52,030 nt of DNA from Gemmatimonadota bacterium (GCA_029863245.1 JAOTVV010000020.1:1-52030); one strand, 5' to 3'. Positions 7,628-16,414 are shown, counted from the first letter of the stretch. A program made the numbers and translations. Notes: generated by a model not told the origin, from the letters alone.

Positions 7628-8163
7628 GAGATCCGACCATCGCCCGCAACTACGCCGAGGCGTTGTTCGAGTTGGGCGAGCGCCACGGAGAGACCGAGCA
7701 CTTCGCGACCGTCATGACGGGACTGGCCGATGCCATCGAGCTGGAGCCCGCCGTGCGCGTGGCCATCGAGTCTCCGCGGGTGCCGAAGGCTACGAAGGAG
7801 CAGCTCCTCCGCAGTGCGCTGGAGCAGTTCGTCGCGGAGCCGTTCTTGCGGTTTCTGGCTGCCGTGATCAAGCGGGGTCGTCAGGGGTTGCTGCCGCTCA
7901 TCAACACCGAGTACGCCGCCCTGGTTGACGAGAAGCTGAACCGCGTGCGCGCGGGCATCACGCTTGCACGGGAGCCGGATGACGAGATGCGGGACGCGAT
8001 TCAAGAGCGCTTGCGTGAGGTGACCGGCAAGGACGTGATTCTGCGGTTCCGGAAGGACCCGGCGATTCTCGGTGGCGTCATCCTGCGAATCGGCGATCGC
8101 ATCATCGATGGTTCGTTACGACGCCGCATGGCGCGTCTTCGACAGCACCTACTGAACACCTGA
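7624..8163 (+). CDS. atpH: ATP synthase F1 subunit delta
   Basis: 179 residues from a GTG in a GTGA overlap. The start IARNYAEALFELGERHG is the OSCP/delta signature, and the C-terminal GGVILRIGDRIIDGSLRRR is the conserved family end. It joins the top of F1 to the b-subunit stalk. It is the last atp gene here: alpha, gamma, beta and epsilon do not follow, and a hairpin with a short T-run comes next, so the F1 genes must be elsewhere. Confidence 0.95.
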   Translation: MRDPTIARNYAEALFELGERHGETEHFATVMTGLADAIELEPAVRVAIESPRVPKATKEQLLRSALEQFVAEPFLRFLAAVIKRGRQGLLPLINTEYAALVDEKLNRVRAGITLAREPDDEMRDAIQERLREVTGKDVILRFRKDPAILGGVILRIGDRIIDGSLRRRMARLRQHLLNT

Positions 8164-8231
8164 TGACCGGTCGGACGGTCGCCGGCGTTGGCGCCGGGCT
8201 ACCTCCCGTCGCGACCTAATCGATCACGAGC

Positions 8232-8268
8232 CGACCCCGGTGTTCCTTCCCCGGGGTCGCGCCGTTTT
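8232..8268 (+). terminator. probable intrinsic terminator after atpH
   Basis: A perfect 9-bp stem (8232-8240 with 8251-8259, loop of 10) is followed after five bases by TTTT. It falls between atpH and the next gene and would close the atp transcript. The T-run is short and not directly at the stem base, so strength is uncertain. Confidence 0.55.
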
Positions 8269-8279
8269 CAGGAGAGAAC

Positions 8280-9161
8280 ATGGCACCACGTGTGGGATTC
8301 ATTGGCCTCGGAGCCATCGGACGACCCATGGCCGTGCGCGTAGCCGATCGGTTTGACTGCATGGTCTGGAACCGAACCGCTTCCCGGGCCGACAGCTTCG
8401 GTCGGGAGACCGGAGCTGCCGTCGCGGCCGACCCGGCGGCGCTCGTCCGGTGGGCCGATGTCGTGATGACCTGTCTCCCCACATCCACCGAAGTGCGTGA
8501 TGTGGTGGATGGCGTGGGGGGAGCGTGGCGCACCGACCACCTGCTGGTGGACTGCACGTCCGGTGACCCGGCGGCGTCGCGCGCCATTGCGGAGCGACTG
8601 AGCCACGCCGGCGTGCACTTCGTCGATGCGCCCGTGAGCGGCGGTACGAGCGCGGCGACTCAGGGTGCGCTCACGGTGATGTTGGGTGGTGCAGAGCCGG
8701 GCATCAGTCGAGCCCGCGAAATCGTGAGCGCCTTTGCAGGCAAGGTTGTCCACGTAGGGTCTGTCGGAACGGGCCACGCCCTCAAGGCCGTCAACAATGC
8801 CCTGCTCGCGGTCAACATCCAGGCGGCCGGCGAAGGCCTCGCCGCCCTCGTCAAGCTCGGCGTGTCGGGTGAGGTCGCCCTGGAAGTCATCAACGCGTCG
8901 AGCGGACGCTCGAACGTGACGGAGAACCTGATCCCTCAGCGTGTGCTCACGCGACGCTGGCCCCGCACTTTCCGGCTTGCGCTGCTCGACAAAGACATCG
9001 GTATCGCGCTCAAGGTGCTACAGGAGACCGGGGTTCCGCATGCCGCGATCGGTGTGGTGCGGGAGGCCTTCGCCCAGGGCCGGAAAGCCCTGGGCGAGGA
9101 GGCGGATCACGTCGAGCTCATCAAGGAGATCGAGCAGGCGGCGGGGGTCGAGATCAGGTAA
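8280..9161 (+). CDS. NAD(P)-dependent beta-hydroxyacid dehydrogenase (3-hydroxyisobutyrate dehydrogenase family)
   Basis: 293 residues. The Rossmann motif GFIGLGAIGRPMA (6-18) is followed by the substrate motif DAPVSGGTSAA (116-126) and the catalytic Lys169 in GHALKAVNNAL. The family oxidises 3-hydroxyisobutyrate, tartronate semialdehyde and similar beta-hydroxyacids. A good ribosome site (AGGAGAG) stands before the ATG. The gene stands alone between the atp terminator and a convergent operon, so the exact substrate cannot be read from context; valine breakdown is one possibility. Confidence 0.85.
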   Translation: MAPRVGFIGLGAIGRPMAVRVADRFDCMVWNRTASRADSFGRETGAAVAADPAALVRWADVVMTCLPTSTEVRDVVDGVGGAWRTDHLLVDCTSGDPAASRAIAERLSHAGVHFVDAPVSGGTSAATQGALTVMLGGAEPGISRAREIVSAFAGKVVHVGSVGTGHALKAVNNALLAVNIQAAGEGLAALVKLGVSGEVALEVINASSGRSNVTENLIPQRVLTRRWPRTFRLALLDKDIGIALKVLQETGVPHAAIGVVREAFAQGRKALGEEADHVELIKEIEQAAGVEIR

Positions 9162-9173
9162 GGGGAGAAGGGA

Positions 9174-9190
9174 GGAGGCGGCGGGCCTCC
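9174..9190. terminator. hairpin between convergent genes
   Basis: GGAGGC (9174-9179) pairs with GCCTCC (9185-9190) in the 47-base gap between two convergent genes. There is no T-run. It could end transcription from both sides, but the call is weak. Confidence 0.35.
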
Positions 9191-9208
9191 CCACCCCCCT
9201 GTTGCGCC

Positions 9209-9763
9209 TCAGAACTCCACGGTCGGCACCGCCTGCGCGCCCTCCTCGGCTTCGAAATACTCGCGCGCTCCTGCGCCGATGACCTTGGCCGTGAGCACCT
9301 GGGGGAAGCGGCGGATGTAGGCGTTGTACTCGCGCACCGCCGCGTTGTAGTCCAGACGAGCGGTGGCGATCCGGTTCTCCGTTCCCTCCAGTTGGTCCTG
9401 CAGCATGCGGAAGTTCTCGTTCGACTGGATTTCCGGATTGTCTTCCACCAACACGATGAGCCGGCCCAGGGCTGATGTCAGGTTCTGGTTGGCCGCGGCC
9501 ATCTCGGCGAGGTCCCCGCCTTCGATCGCGCCCCCGAGTCGGGCCCGAGCCTCGGTCAACTGCTCGAAGATCGTTTGCTCCTGCTGGGCGAACCCCTTCA
9601 CGGTGTTCACGAGATTGGGGATCAGATCGGCGCGTCGCTGGAGGGTGACCTCGATCTGGCTCTGGAACGCGCTCACTTCCTCGTCGAGGGACTGAATGCG
9701 GTTGTAGCCGCACCCTGAGACGACCAGCGCCACACAGGACGTCAACACGAACGCTCGCTTCAT
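9209..9763 (-). CDS. lemA: LemA family lipoprotein
   Basis: 184 residues from the ATG with an AGGAG site. The N-terminus is a lipoprotein signal (FVLTSCVALVVSGC; acylated Cys about 20). The LemA core follows: YNRIQSLDEEVSAFQSQIEVTLQRR, RRADLIPNLVNTVKGFA and NPEIQSNENFRMLQDQLEGTEN (key words RADLIPNLV and LQDQLEGTENRIA). The family is a four-helix bundle of unclear role at the membrane. Most LemA proteins have a membrane anchor; a lipid anchor does the same work here. It is the third gene of a TPM / NTase-like / LemA operon. Confidence 0.9.
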   Translation of the reverse strand: MKRAFVLTSCVALVVSGCGYNRIQSLDEEVSAFQSQIEVTLQRRADLIPNLVNTVKGFAQQEQTIFEQLTEARARLGGAIEGGDLAEMAAANQNLTSALGRLIVLVEDNPEIQSNENFRMLQDQLEGTENRIATARLDYNAAVREYNAYIRRFPQVLTAKVIGAGAREYFEAEEGAQAVPTVEF

Positions 9764-9773
9764 TTCGACTCTC

Positions 9774-10520
9774 CTACTTTGGCGCCTGGGCGGCGCTCGG
9801 TGATTCATATCGATCGACGAATCGGGCGAGTTGCTCGATCTGTTCCACGTACCGGTCGCCCACCGGATCGTGAGCCTTGAGCGACGGAACGTTGTGTCCA
9901 ACCAGCTTGTCGATGACCCATTCGAACGCTTTGACGTCGAGGTCCGCGACCGTGGCGGTTTCCTGGATCAACGCCCGGGGAGTCTGCGGCGGCGTATGCC
10001 CGGTCAAACGCAGTACGGCCCGGAAGATCACGAAGAACGTCCCCGCTGAATCGAGCAACAAGTCCTCGAGGGCCTTGCCGCTGGCGGCTGCCGCAACGAA
10101 CTCCGTCCGGAGCCGTAACAGCTTCCCTCGAATCTCGCGCTCCAGTTCCCGCCGCAGGTCCGCTAGCGTGGTGGCGAGCCCCGAGAACGGATCGGCCCCC
10201 AGCAAGATGTCGTGCGCTTCCCGCATGTCTTCGATCTCCATGGGGAAGACGTCTGTGGATCTCCGCCATTCCTCCTCTGCGAACACGAGGGGTGGGGGGT
10301 ATCCCTTGCGGGTCCACTCCAGGATGGAGGCCTCGACGGCCCTGAGCGCCCTTGGCGACGCATCCCTCACGATGAGCAACGTCGTGACGAGGCGCTCGCC
10401 TTCCCTCGTATCGTGGCGGATCGCCGGTCCGTAGGCGGCGAGAGTCACCAGGTTGGATCCCAGTGCCGCCTCGACTTGTTTGGTCAGCTGCGCGAGCTGT
10501 GCTCTCGTGTCTTTCGTCAT
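9774..10520 (-). CDS. hypothetical protein with degenerate nucleotidyltransferase-like N-terminus
   Basis: 248 residues with no signal peptide. The N-terminal stretch LVTLAAYGPAIR... LVTTLLIVRD has the spacing of a pol-beta-type nucleotidyltransferase, but the usual GS and DxD residues are missing, so it is probably not catalytic, or the likeness is chance. The rest is helical and charged. It lies directly after the TPM gene (no gap) and ten bases before lemA, so the three are surely one operon. Its role is unknown; a soluble helper of the LemA/TPM envelope proteins is a guess. Confidence 0.55.
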   Translation of the reverse strand: MTKDTRAQLAQLTKQVEAALGSNLVTLAAYGPAIRHDTREGERLVTTLLIVRDASPRALRAVEASILEWTRKGYPPPLVFAEEEWRRSTDVFPMEIEDMREAHDILLGADPFSGLATTLADLRRELEREIRGKLLRLRTEFVAAAASGKALEDLLLDSAGTFFVIFRAVLRLTGHTPPQTPRALIQETATVADLDVKAFEWVIDKLVGHNVPSLKAHDPVGDRYVEQIEQLARFVDRYESPSAAQAPK

Positions 10521-11324
10521 TCAAAAGCTCCCCGAAGCGCCGCCGCCGCCGAAACCGCCGCCGCCCCCGAAACCTCCGAACCCGCCACCCCCAAAGCCGC
10601 CTCCCCATCCGCCACCATGTCGCCCGCCGCCGCGCCCCCCGCCGAGCAGCATCCCAAGCAATAGCCAGCTCAGCGTGCTGGTCTTGGGTCGCCGCCCGCC
10701 GTAGCCACGCCGTCCCGCGAGACCGCTCAGGAGAAACAAGATGATCACGAGGGGAACGATGATCCAGGCTGCACCGCTGGCCGGTTCCAAGGTGCCGCGG
10801 GGGACCTGCACCGGTGGCTGCCCCGTTAGCTCGAACCCGAACTCCTCGGCGTACGCCTGGCCCAGCAGCCAGACACCCGCGGCGAGTCCGGTGGCGTAGC
10901 TCCCGCTCTCCGTGGCGGCTCGGCCGATGGCGTCACGTATGCGTCCGGCGCGCGCATCCGGAAGGAAGCCCTCCGCGCCGGTCCCGGTGCCGATCGCGAG
11001 GTCCGCCGCGCCGTCACCTGGTCGCTCGCCAGGCTTGAGTAGGAGCACAACGCCCGTGTTGCGACCCGCGTCGCCGGCTCCGCCCCGAGCACCGACTTCC
11101 CACGCCCTCCCGATGTCCCGTGCCACGTCGATGGCCCGCCGGCCCTCCAGGTCGGCGAGCGTGACGACCACGATCTCCCCGCGCGACTTCGCACGCACTT
11201 CGTCGATCACGGCGAGCATCTGCCGCTCGGATGTCGCGTCGATGATGCCGGCGAAGTCGTTGACGAAGCCGACCGGCGTCGGGATCTGCAGCTGGAAGAG
11301 TGCGACAATGAGGAGAAACGACAT
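10521..11324 (-). CDS. TPM-domain (YgcG-type) membrane protein with glycine-rich tail
   Basis: 267 residues. After a short hydrophobic start comes the TPM domain (about 15-150): VNDFAGIID, RGEIVVVTLADLEGR, GVVLLLKPGER. A membrane helix sits at about 186-202. The last 45 residues are nearly all glycine with His, Trp and Phe, a typical tail of YgcG-like proteins. TPM proteins often pair with LemA and are linked to membrane stress or repair, with phosphatase activity shown for a plant member. First gene of the three-gene operon. Confidence 0.87.
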   Translation of the reverse strand: MSFLLIVALFQLQIPTPVGFVNDFAGIIDATSERQMLAVIDEVRAKSRGEIVVVTLADLEGRRAIDVARDIGRAWEVGARGGAGDAGRNTGVVLLLKPGERPGDGAADLAIGTGTGAEGFLPDARAGRIRDAIGRAATESGSYATGLAAGVWLLGQAYAEEFGFELTGQPPVQVPRGTLEPASGAAWIIVPLVIILFLLSGLAGRRGYGGRRPKTSTLSWLLLGMLLGGGRGGGRHGGGWGGGFGGGGFGGFGGGGGFGGGGASGSF

Positions 11325-11388
11325 GGGAAGAAAGATAACGACTCCTCGGGCGGTCTCGCGTCACCCCTCCCGGCCGCAGAACCCCCGA

Positions 11389-12336
11389 TCAGAATCGGGC
11401 GCGTCGCTCGTCCAACCGGAGTCCCAAGGAGAGAGCGTACTGCCGAGCAGCGGCAAACTCCCGACCGGTCAATCGCCGGTCGAGTTCCGGATACTGGCCG
11501 TCCCCAACATGGCCTGCCGGCCGATATTGATCCATGAGGTTCAGGTACGACTCCGGGCTGATCTCCCGCGCAACCCATTCGAGGATCGAGCGCGTCTCCT
11601 CCAGGCTGCCAGGCATCACGAGGTGACGCAGCAGGAGACCGCGCACGGCGATCCCGTCGGCGTCGAACGTCAGGTCGCCGACCTGCCCATGCATCTCCCG
11701 GATGGCCGTTCTGGCGACCTCAGGGTAATCCTCCGCCTTGAGGTATCGACGGCTCGCCTGCCGCGACCAGTACTTGAAGTCGGGCATGTAGATGTCCACA
11801 ATGCCGTCGAGGCTGTGGAGACTCTCGATCGCGTCGTACGCGCTTGTGTTGTACACGATGGGGAGGGTGAGACCCCGCGCGACGGCGACCGCAAGCGCCT
11901 CGAGCACCTGTGGCACCACGTGCTCAGGTGTCACGAGGTTGATGTTGTGGCACCCGGCCGCCTGAAGCGCCAACATCGTGTCGGCGATCAGCTCCGGTGG
12001 GGTCCCGGGTGCGGCCGGGCCCGGTCGGACAGTCTGGCTGATGTCGAAGTTCTGGCAGAACACACACCGCAGGTTGCAGTGGGCAAAGAAAATGGTGCCC
12101 GAACCCCGCCATCCCCGCAGGCAGTCCTCCTCGCCGAGGTGGGCGAAGGCGCTGCTCACCACGGCGTGCCGACCGGTCTTACAGGCGGCCCACTTGGCCT
12201 CGAGTCGGTTCACCCGGCAGTCGCGAGGACACGCTCGACAGTCGGCCAGCGCCCGAATCGCGCGGTCCGCGCGCTCGGTCAGCTCGCCCGATCGAAGATG
12301 CAGGTACGCAGGTCGGAAAGCCGCGGTCGAGACCAT
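11389..12336 (-). CDS. radical SAM protein, PflX / COG1313 type
   Basis: 315 residues from ATG 12336; longer readings enter the divergent intergenic region. The radical SAM cluster motif is CNLRCVFC (Cys87, 91, 94). A second cysteine group, CRACPRDC (33-40), precedes it as in PflX-like proteins. The family resembles pyruvate formate-lyase activating enzymes, but no glycyl-radical enzyme is nearby, so the substrate is unknown. It is divergent from the M1 peptidase gene and shares a 140-base upstream region with it. Confidence 0.82.
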   Translation of the reverse strand: MVSTAAFRPAYLHLRSGELTERADRAIRALADCRACPRDCRVNRLEAKWAACKTGRHAVVSSAFAHLGEEDCLRGWRGSGTIFFAHCNLRCVFCQNFDISQTVRPGPAAPGTPPELIADTMLALQAAGCHNINLVTPEHVVPQVLEALAVAVARGLTLPIVYNTSAYDAIESLHSLDGIVDIYMPDFKYWSRQASRRYLKAEDYPEVARTAIREMHGQVGDLTFDADGIAVRGLLLRHLVMPGSLEETRSILEWVAREISPESYLNLMDQYRPAGHVGDGQYPELDRRLTGREFAAARQYALSLGLRLDERRARF

Positions 12337-12476
12337 GTGGCGCCGATCGTTCCGTTGGGGTCGGGGAGACGGTGCAGGTTGCGCCTCTGGAAGATACGTC
12401 GCGCCATAGTCCAACGCTCGTCGGGTCGGAGTCGGCGTGGTACCTTTCGCCGTCGCATTCTCGCTGGAGAGTTTTC

Positions 12477-15400
12477 GTGACCTGGTTGCCCGCTCTGCTG
12501 GGAGCCGTCGCATCCGCCTCGGTCGGTCCGCTCGTCGGAGCCGATACCGCGGCGTATTGGCAGCAGGATGTCCGCTACGAGGTGGTGGCCAGGCTCGACG
12601 AGGCGACGGGAGTGCTGAGTGGGCGAGCTCGCATTCGCTACACCAATCGGTCGCCCGATACCCTCGGGGATTTCTACGTCCATCTGTATCTCAACGCCTT
12701 TCGCCCCGGCTCTCGGTGGGCCGACCGCGACAGCATCGAGGGCCAACGGCGGTTCAACGATCTCGTCGATCCGGACTACGCGTTCGAGCGCATCCGGTAC
12801 AGCAGCATCAACGGCGTGGCAGTTCAGCCCGAATTCCCGTACGCGCCGGATTCCACCATCGCCCGTTTTCGGCTGCCGACACCGTTACCGCCGGGCGGCG
12901 GCCTCGACGTCGTGATCGAGTGGGATGCGCGGCCTAGCACCGTGCCGCGCCGGCAGGGGCGGGAGGGCAGGCGCTTCGACTTCGCCCAGTGGTATCCGCG
13001 CGTCGTGGTGTACGACCGGCTCGGGTGGCAGGCGCATCCGCTCTACCCCGCCGGGGAGTTCTACGGCGAGTTCGCCACGTACGACGTGACGCTGGACCTC
13101 GAGGAGGATCAGGTGATCGGCGCGACCGGCGTTCCGGTCGAAGGCGACCCGGGGTGGGAGCGTCGCAAGGCCGATCCGCGAGTCACGGTGGACCTGCAGC
13201 GGGACTGGTATGCCGAACGGGCACAGCGCAACGCGGGGTGCAGGGCGCTGGCGATCGACCAGGGTCGCAAGTGTGTCCGATTCTACGCCGAGGACGTGCA
13301 TCATTTCGCGATGTCGCTGAATCCAGAGTACGTCTACGAGGAGGGTCGGTTCAACGACGTGGTGGTGCGCGTGCTCTACCTGCCCGACGACCGCGCGCAG
13401 TGGGGAAATGGGGTCGTCGTGGCGCGGACGGCCGAGGCACTGCGATGGTTGGACGAGCTGTTTGGACCGTTTCCGTGGCCGCAACTCACCAACGTGCACC
13501 GCATCGAGGGCGGTGGAACCGAGTTCCCGATGATGGTGATGAACGGTGGCGCGAGCCTCGGACTCATCCTGCACGAGGTCGGGCACAATTACCTGATGGG
13601 CATCCTGGCCAACAACGAGTGGAAAGAGGGCTTCCTCGACGAGGGGTTTTCCAGCTTTCAGACGGCGTGGTACTTCGAGGAGCGGTTTCCGGACTTCGAT
13701 GGGTACCCGGGGCTGGAGCGGTTCGTGCTGGACCAGGATCTCGACGGCTGGTCCGAGCCGGTCAGCATGGTGAGCGAGGACTACCGGGACTTCGCGACGT
13801 ACGGCACGATGGTGTACACCAAGGGACAGCTGTTCTTCCATCAGCTGCGGTACATCGTCGGGGACGAGGTCATGCGGGCGATCCTGCGGGAGTACTATAC
13901 GCGCTGGAAGCTCAAGCATGTGACGGAGTCTTCTTTGCTCGAAGTGGCCGAGACGGAGAGCGGGAGGGACCTCCGAACGTTTTTCGGTCAGTGGCTCCAC
14001 GGGGCGCCGGTGTACGACTACGCGATGGGAAAGGTCACCCGACGCGAAGCGGCGGACGGGAGCTGGGAGACCAGTGTCGAAGTACGTCGTCTGGGCGACG
14101 GGATGATCCCCGTTGAGATCGGATCTGCGGCGGATGGTGCCCCGATCATCTATGCGCGATCGTCGGGGAGACCCGAGCGGGAGGTGGTTCGGTTTCGGAC
14201 GACCGAGCGGCCCGGTCGGCTGATGCTCGACCCCGAGCTCCGGACGCACGACTGGAACTACCTGAACAATAGGGAGCGGCGGTTCCTGACGTTCCTGAAC
14301 GATGCCTGGCGGTTCGATATCTACGTGCACGAGCCGTCCCGCCGTGATCGCCTGGTCAGCTCCATCGCGCCCACCGTGTGGTACAACGAAGCGGGAGGGC
14401 TCACGGTTGGCACGCGGGTGCGCTCCAACTACCTGGGCCGTTACGAGCGACACGAGATGTGGCTCGCGCGCGGGCTGACGGGAGACGACCCCACGACGGA
14501 GCGGGACGACGCCTGGTTCGACTTTCGCCTACGGCTCAGTAATCCCATGTGGCTCCGCACTCCACGGAGCGCGCAATCGCTAGAGGCGTGGGTGCTCGAG
14601 GGACGCACCGGGGCCGAGGTGGCTTGGGAGTGGGAGCGGCGGACGTCGTTCGCAAGCCCCAACGTCCGCCGAGATCGGCTGACCGCTACATGGATGGTGA
14701 CGCGGAACATGACGTTCCTCGACCGCGCGCAGTGGGAGAACGGTGGAACCGGGGAGATCACGCACACCGCCGGGTGGGAGCGATCGACCCAGAACGCGCA
14801 ATGGCGCATGAAGATCGCCTATGGGGGCGGCATAGCCTACGCCGCTCGGGACCTGGGCGCGCGTTTCGAACGACGGTACGACGTGGAGCCGTTCGGGCGA
14901 GCCACCGGGAGCGCGGCTGTGCGCTGGTCGACGGCGGGTGGGGCGTGGACCCTCGGTGCGAGGGTTTTTGGGGGTGGGTACCTGGGTGAAAGCGTCCCGT
15001 TGGCGCAGCGAGCGATACCAGTAGACGGTGCCGATGCTTACGAGCGATTTGGCAACCCGTTGATCCGGTCCCGAGGGGCGGCATTCGTGCGACCCGAGTT
15101 TTTCTATCACGCGCCCGGGAACGGCAACCTCCGTGGCTACACCCCGGGCCTCGGCGGACGCTGGCTGACGTCGATCAACCTGGAAGTGGAGCGGGTGTTA
15201 CGTCGGTCGAATCGCGGTCCGCTGCGGACGGCATCCGTTGTGATCTTCGGCGACGGGGCGCTGGCGGACTCGTTGGCAGTACCATCAACGGGTGGCGCGG
15301 CCGTTACGCCGCTCCTCGATGCCGGCGCAGGTCTTCGGCTGGGGCTCCGTATCGGCGACGTCGACGTGCCGTTGCGTGTGGAATTCCCCTTCGTCGTGAG

Positions 15401-15485
15401 CCGGCCGCAATACGCCCACAACCGGCGCCAAGGAACTGAGACGATCGAGTTTCGATGGTTGATGAGCCTCGAGCGAAGTTTCTGA
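12477..15485 (+). CDS. M1-family metallopeptidase with C-terminal outer-membrane-barrel-like domain
   Basis: 1002 residues from a GTG with GGAGA six bases upstream. A signal peptide covers about 1-22. The zinc site is HEVGH at 366-370 with the third ligand Glu389 (HExxH-x18-E), preceded by GGGTEFPMM in the place of the M1 GxMEN motif. From about residue 610 the protein changes to alternating polar/hydrophobic strands. Near 884-888 is NLRGY, like the (V/L)RGY motif of Omp85/surface-antigen barrels, and the chain ends in phenylalanine as outer-membrane proteins do. I read it as an aminopeptidase displayed at the outer membrane. The peptidase part is firm; the barrel is inference. Confidence 0.88.
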   Translation: MTWLPALLGAVASASVGPLVGADTAAYWQQDVRYEVVARLDEATGVLSGRARIRYTNRSPDTLGDFYVHLYLNAFRPGSRWADRDSIEGQRRFNDLVDPDYAFERIRYSSINGVAVQPEFPYAPDSTIARFRLPTPLPPGGGLDVVIEWDARPSTVPRRQGREGRRFDFAQWYPRVVVYDRLGWQAHPLYPAGEFYGEFATYDVTLDLEEDQVIGATGVPVEGDPGWERRKADPRVTVDLQRDWYAERAQRNAGCRALAIDQGRKCVRFYAEDVHHFAMSLNPEYVYEEGRFNDVVVRVLYLPDDRAQWGNGVVVARTAEALRWLDELFGPFPWPQLTNVHRIEGGGTEFPMMVMNGGASLGLILHEVGHNYLMGILANNEWKEGFLDEGFSSFQTAWYFEERFPDFDGYPGLERFVLDQDLDGWSEPVSMVSEDYRDFATYGTMVYTKGQLFFHQLRYIVGDEVMRAILREYYTRWKLKHVTESSLLEVAETESGRDLRTFFGQWLHGAPVYDYAMGKVTRREAADGSWETSVEVRRLGDGMIPVEIGSAADGAPIIYARSSGRPEREVVRFRTTERPGRLMLDPELRTHDWNYLNNRERRFLTFLNDAWRFDIYVHEPSRRDRLVSSIAPTVWYNEAGGLTVGTRVRSNYLGRYERHEMWLARGLTGDDPTTERDDAWFDFRLRLSNPMWLRTPRSAQSLEAWVLEGRTGAEVAWEWERRTSFASPNVRRDRLTATWMVTRNMTFLDRAQWENGGTGEITHTAGWERSTQNAQWRMKIAYGGGIAYAARDLGARFERRYDVEPFGRATGSAAVRWSTAGGAWTLGARVFGGGYLGESVPLAQRAIPVDGADAYERFGNPLIRSRGAAFVRPEFFYHAPGNGNLRGYTPGLGGRWLTSINLEVERVLRRSNRGPLRTASVVIFGDGALADSLAVPSTGGAAVTPLLDAGAGLRLGLRIGDVDVPLRVEFPFVVSRPQYAHNRRQGTETIEFRWLMSLERSF

Positions 15486-16051
15486 ACGGTCCGGGCGGCG
15501 ATCGCCGATCGTTCTTCCGCGAGACCGTCGGGCGGCTGATGCGGGAAGTGGTGCGTCGTACGGAACGACGCGTCTCACCGATGCACGCGCTCCGGCCGCC
15601 GGGAGCGATCGAAGAGCTCCCCTTCCTGGCCGCCTGTACACGGTGCGGAGATTGCATCGAGGTGTGTCCGGCGCGCGCCATCGTCCAGGCCCCGCCGGGA
15701 GCGGGGCTTGCAGTGGGCACGCCGATGATCGACCCGTCGATCCAGCCGTGCACCGTGTGCCTCGACATGCCGTGCGTGCGCGCCTGCGAGACCGGTGCCC
15801 TGGTCCTCCCGGCGAATCTCTGGGAGGGCTATCGGCTGGCCGTGCTGGAGCTGGTGCCGGAACGGTGCATCGCGTTCCAGGGCGTCGAGTGCGGCACCTG
15901 CGCGCGGCTCTGCCCTGTGGGCGAGCGGGCCTTGACGCTGGATACCGAGGGGCGGCCGGTCATTCATCAGGAGGGGTGTGTGGGATGTGGCGTGTGCGTG
16001 CGTGCCTGCCCCACGACACCCTCGTCGCTGAAGCTCCACCTTGACGTTTGA
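15455..16051 (+). CDS. NapF/NapG-like ferredoxin-type protein with four 4Fe-4S motifs
   Basis: 198 residues with 16 cysteines in four groups: 61/64/67/71, 99/102/107/111, 138/146/149/153 and 175/178/181/185. That makes four predicted 4Fe-4S clusters, as in NapF/NapG/MauM-type proteins. The N-terminal GDRRSFFRETVG resembles a twin-arginine motif, but a clear hydrophobic stretch does not follow, so export is doubtful. The start overlaps the end of the M1 gene by 31 bases. No nitrate reductase or quinol oxidase gene is nearby, so its redox partner is unknown. Confidence 0.85.
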   Translation: MVDEPRAKFLNGPGGDRRSFFRETVGRLMREVVRRTERRVSPMHALRPPGAIEELPFLAACTRCGDCIEVCPARAIVQAPPGAGLAVGTPMIDPSIQPCTVCLDMPCVRACETGALVLPANLWEGYRLAVLELVPERCIAFQGVECGTCARLCPVGERALTLDTEGRPVIHQEGCVGCGVCVRACPTTPSSLKLHLDV

Positions 16052-16066
16052 ACCGAGGACAATGCC

Positions 16067-16414
16067 GTGAAGCTACCGCATAGAGTCGAGAAACCGTGGG
16101 GGTACGAGCTCATCTGGGCGAAGACCGATCGCTACGTCGGCAAGATCCTGCACATCGAGGCCGGCCATCTGTTGAGCCTCCAGTATCACGAGCGGAAGGA
16201 CGAGACGATCTTTCTCCTTCGCGGTGAGATCGTCTTTCGCGTGCAGATCGATGGCGAACTGACGGAACGGCGGATGCATGAGGGCGAGCGGTATCACGTC
16301 ACCCCGGGAACCGTGCACCAGATGGAGGCCGTGGTGACGAGCGACCTGCTCGAAGTGTCGACGCCGGAACTGGATGACGTCGTGCGACTGCAGGACCGAT
16401 ACGGGAGGGTGTGA
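16067..16414 (+). CDS. single-domain cupin, mannose-6-phosphate isomerase type II-like
   Basis: 115 residues from a GTG after GAGGA. The sequence EKPWGYELIWA and LSLQYHERKDETIFLLRG is that of the cupin found at the C-terminus of ManC/type II phosphomannose isomerases; the histidine and glutamate of QYHERKDE would bind metal. The stop overlaps the next gene, a sugar-phosphate nucleotidyltransferase, by one base. The pair may be the split equivalent of a fused isomerase/pyrophosphorylase that feeds nucleotide-sugar synthesis. Confidence 0.8.
   Translation: MKLPHRVEKPWGYELIWAKTDRYVGKILHIEAGHLLSLQYHERKDETIFLLRGEIVFRVQIDGELTERRMHEGERYHVTPGTVHQMEAVVTSDLLEVSTPELDDVVRLQDRYGRV

Noticed and set aside
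10521..10650. Glycine-codon repeat in the TPM gene as a mobile or tandem repeat
   Set aside because: It is the glycine-rich tail usual for this family, not a DNA repeat element.
10912..12480. Plus-strand open frame of about 520 codons across the TPM and radical SAM genes
   Set aside because: Both minus-strand genes have full family motifs; this frame is composition noise.
12885..14453. Long open frame antisense to the M1 peptidase (about 520 codons)
   Set aside because: It mirrors the codon pattern of the strong GC-rich gene on the other strand and has no family motif, while the plus strand holds an intact HExxH-x18-E site.
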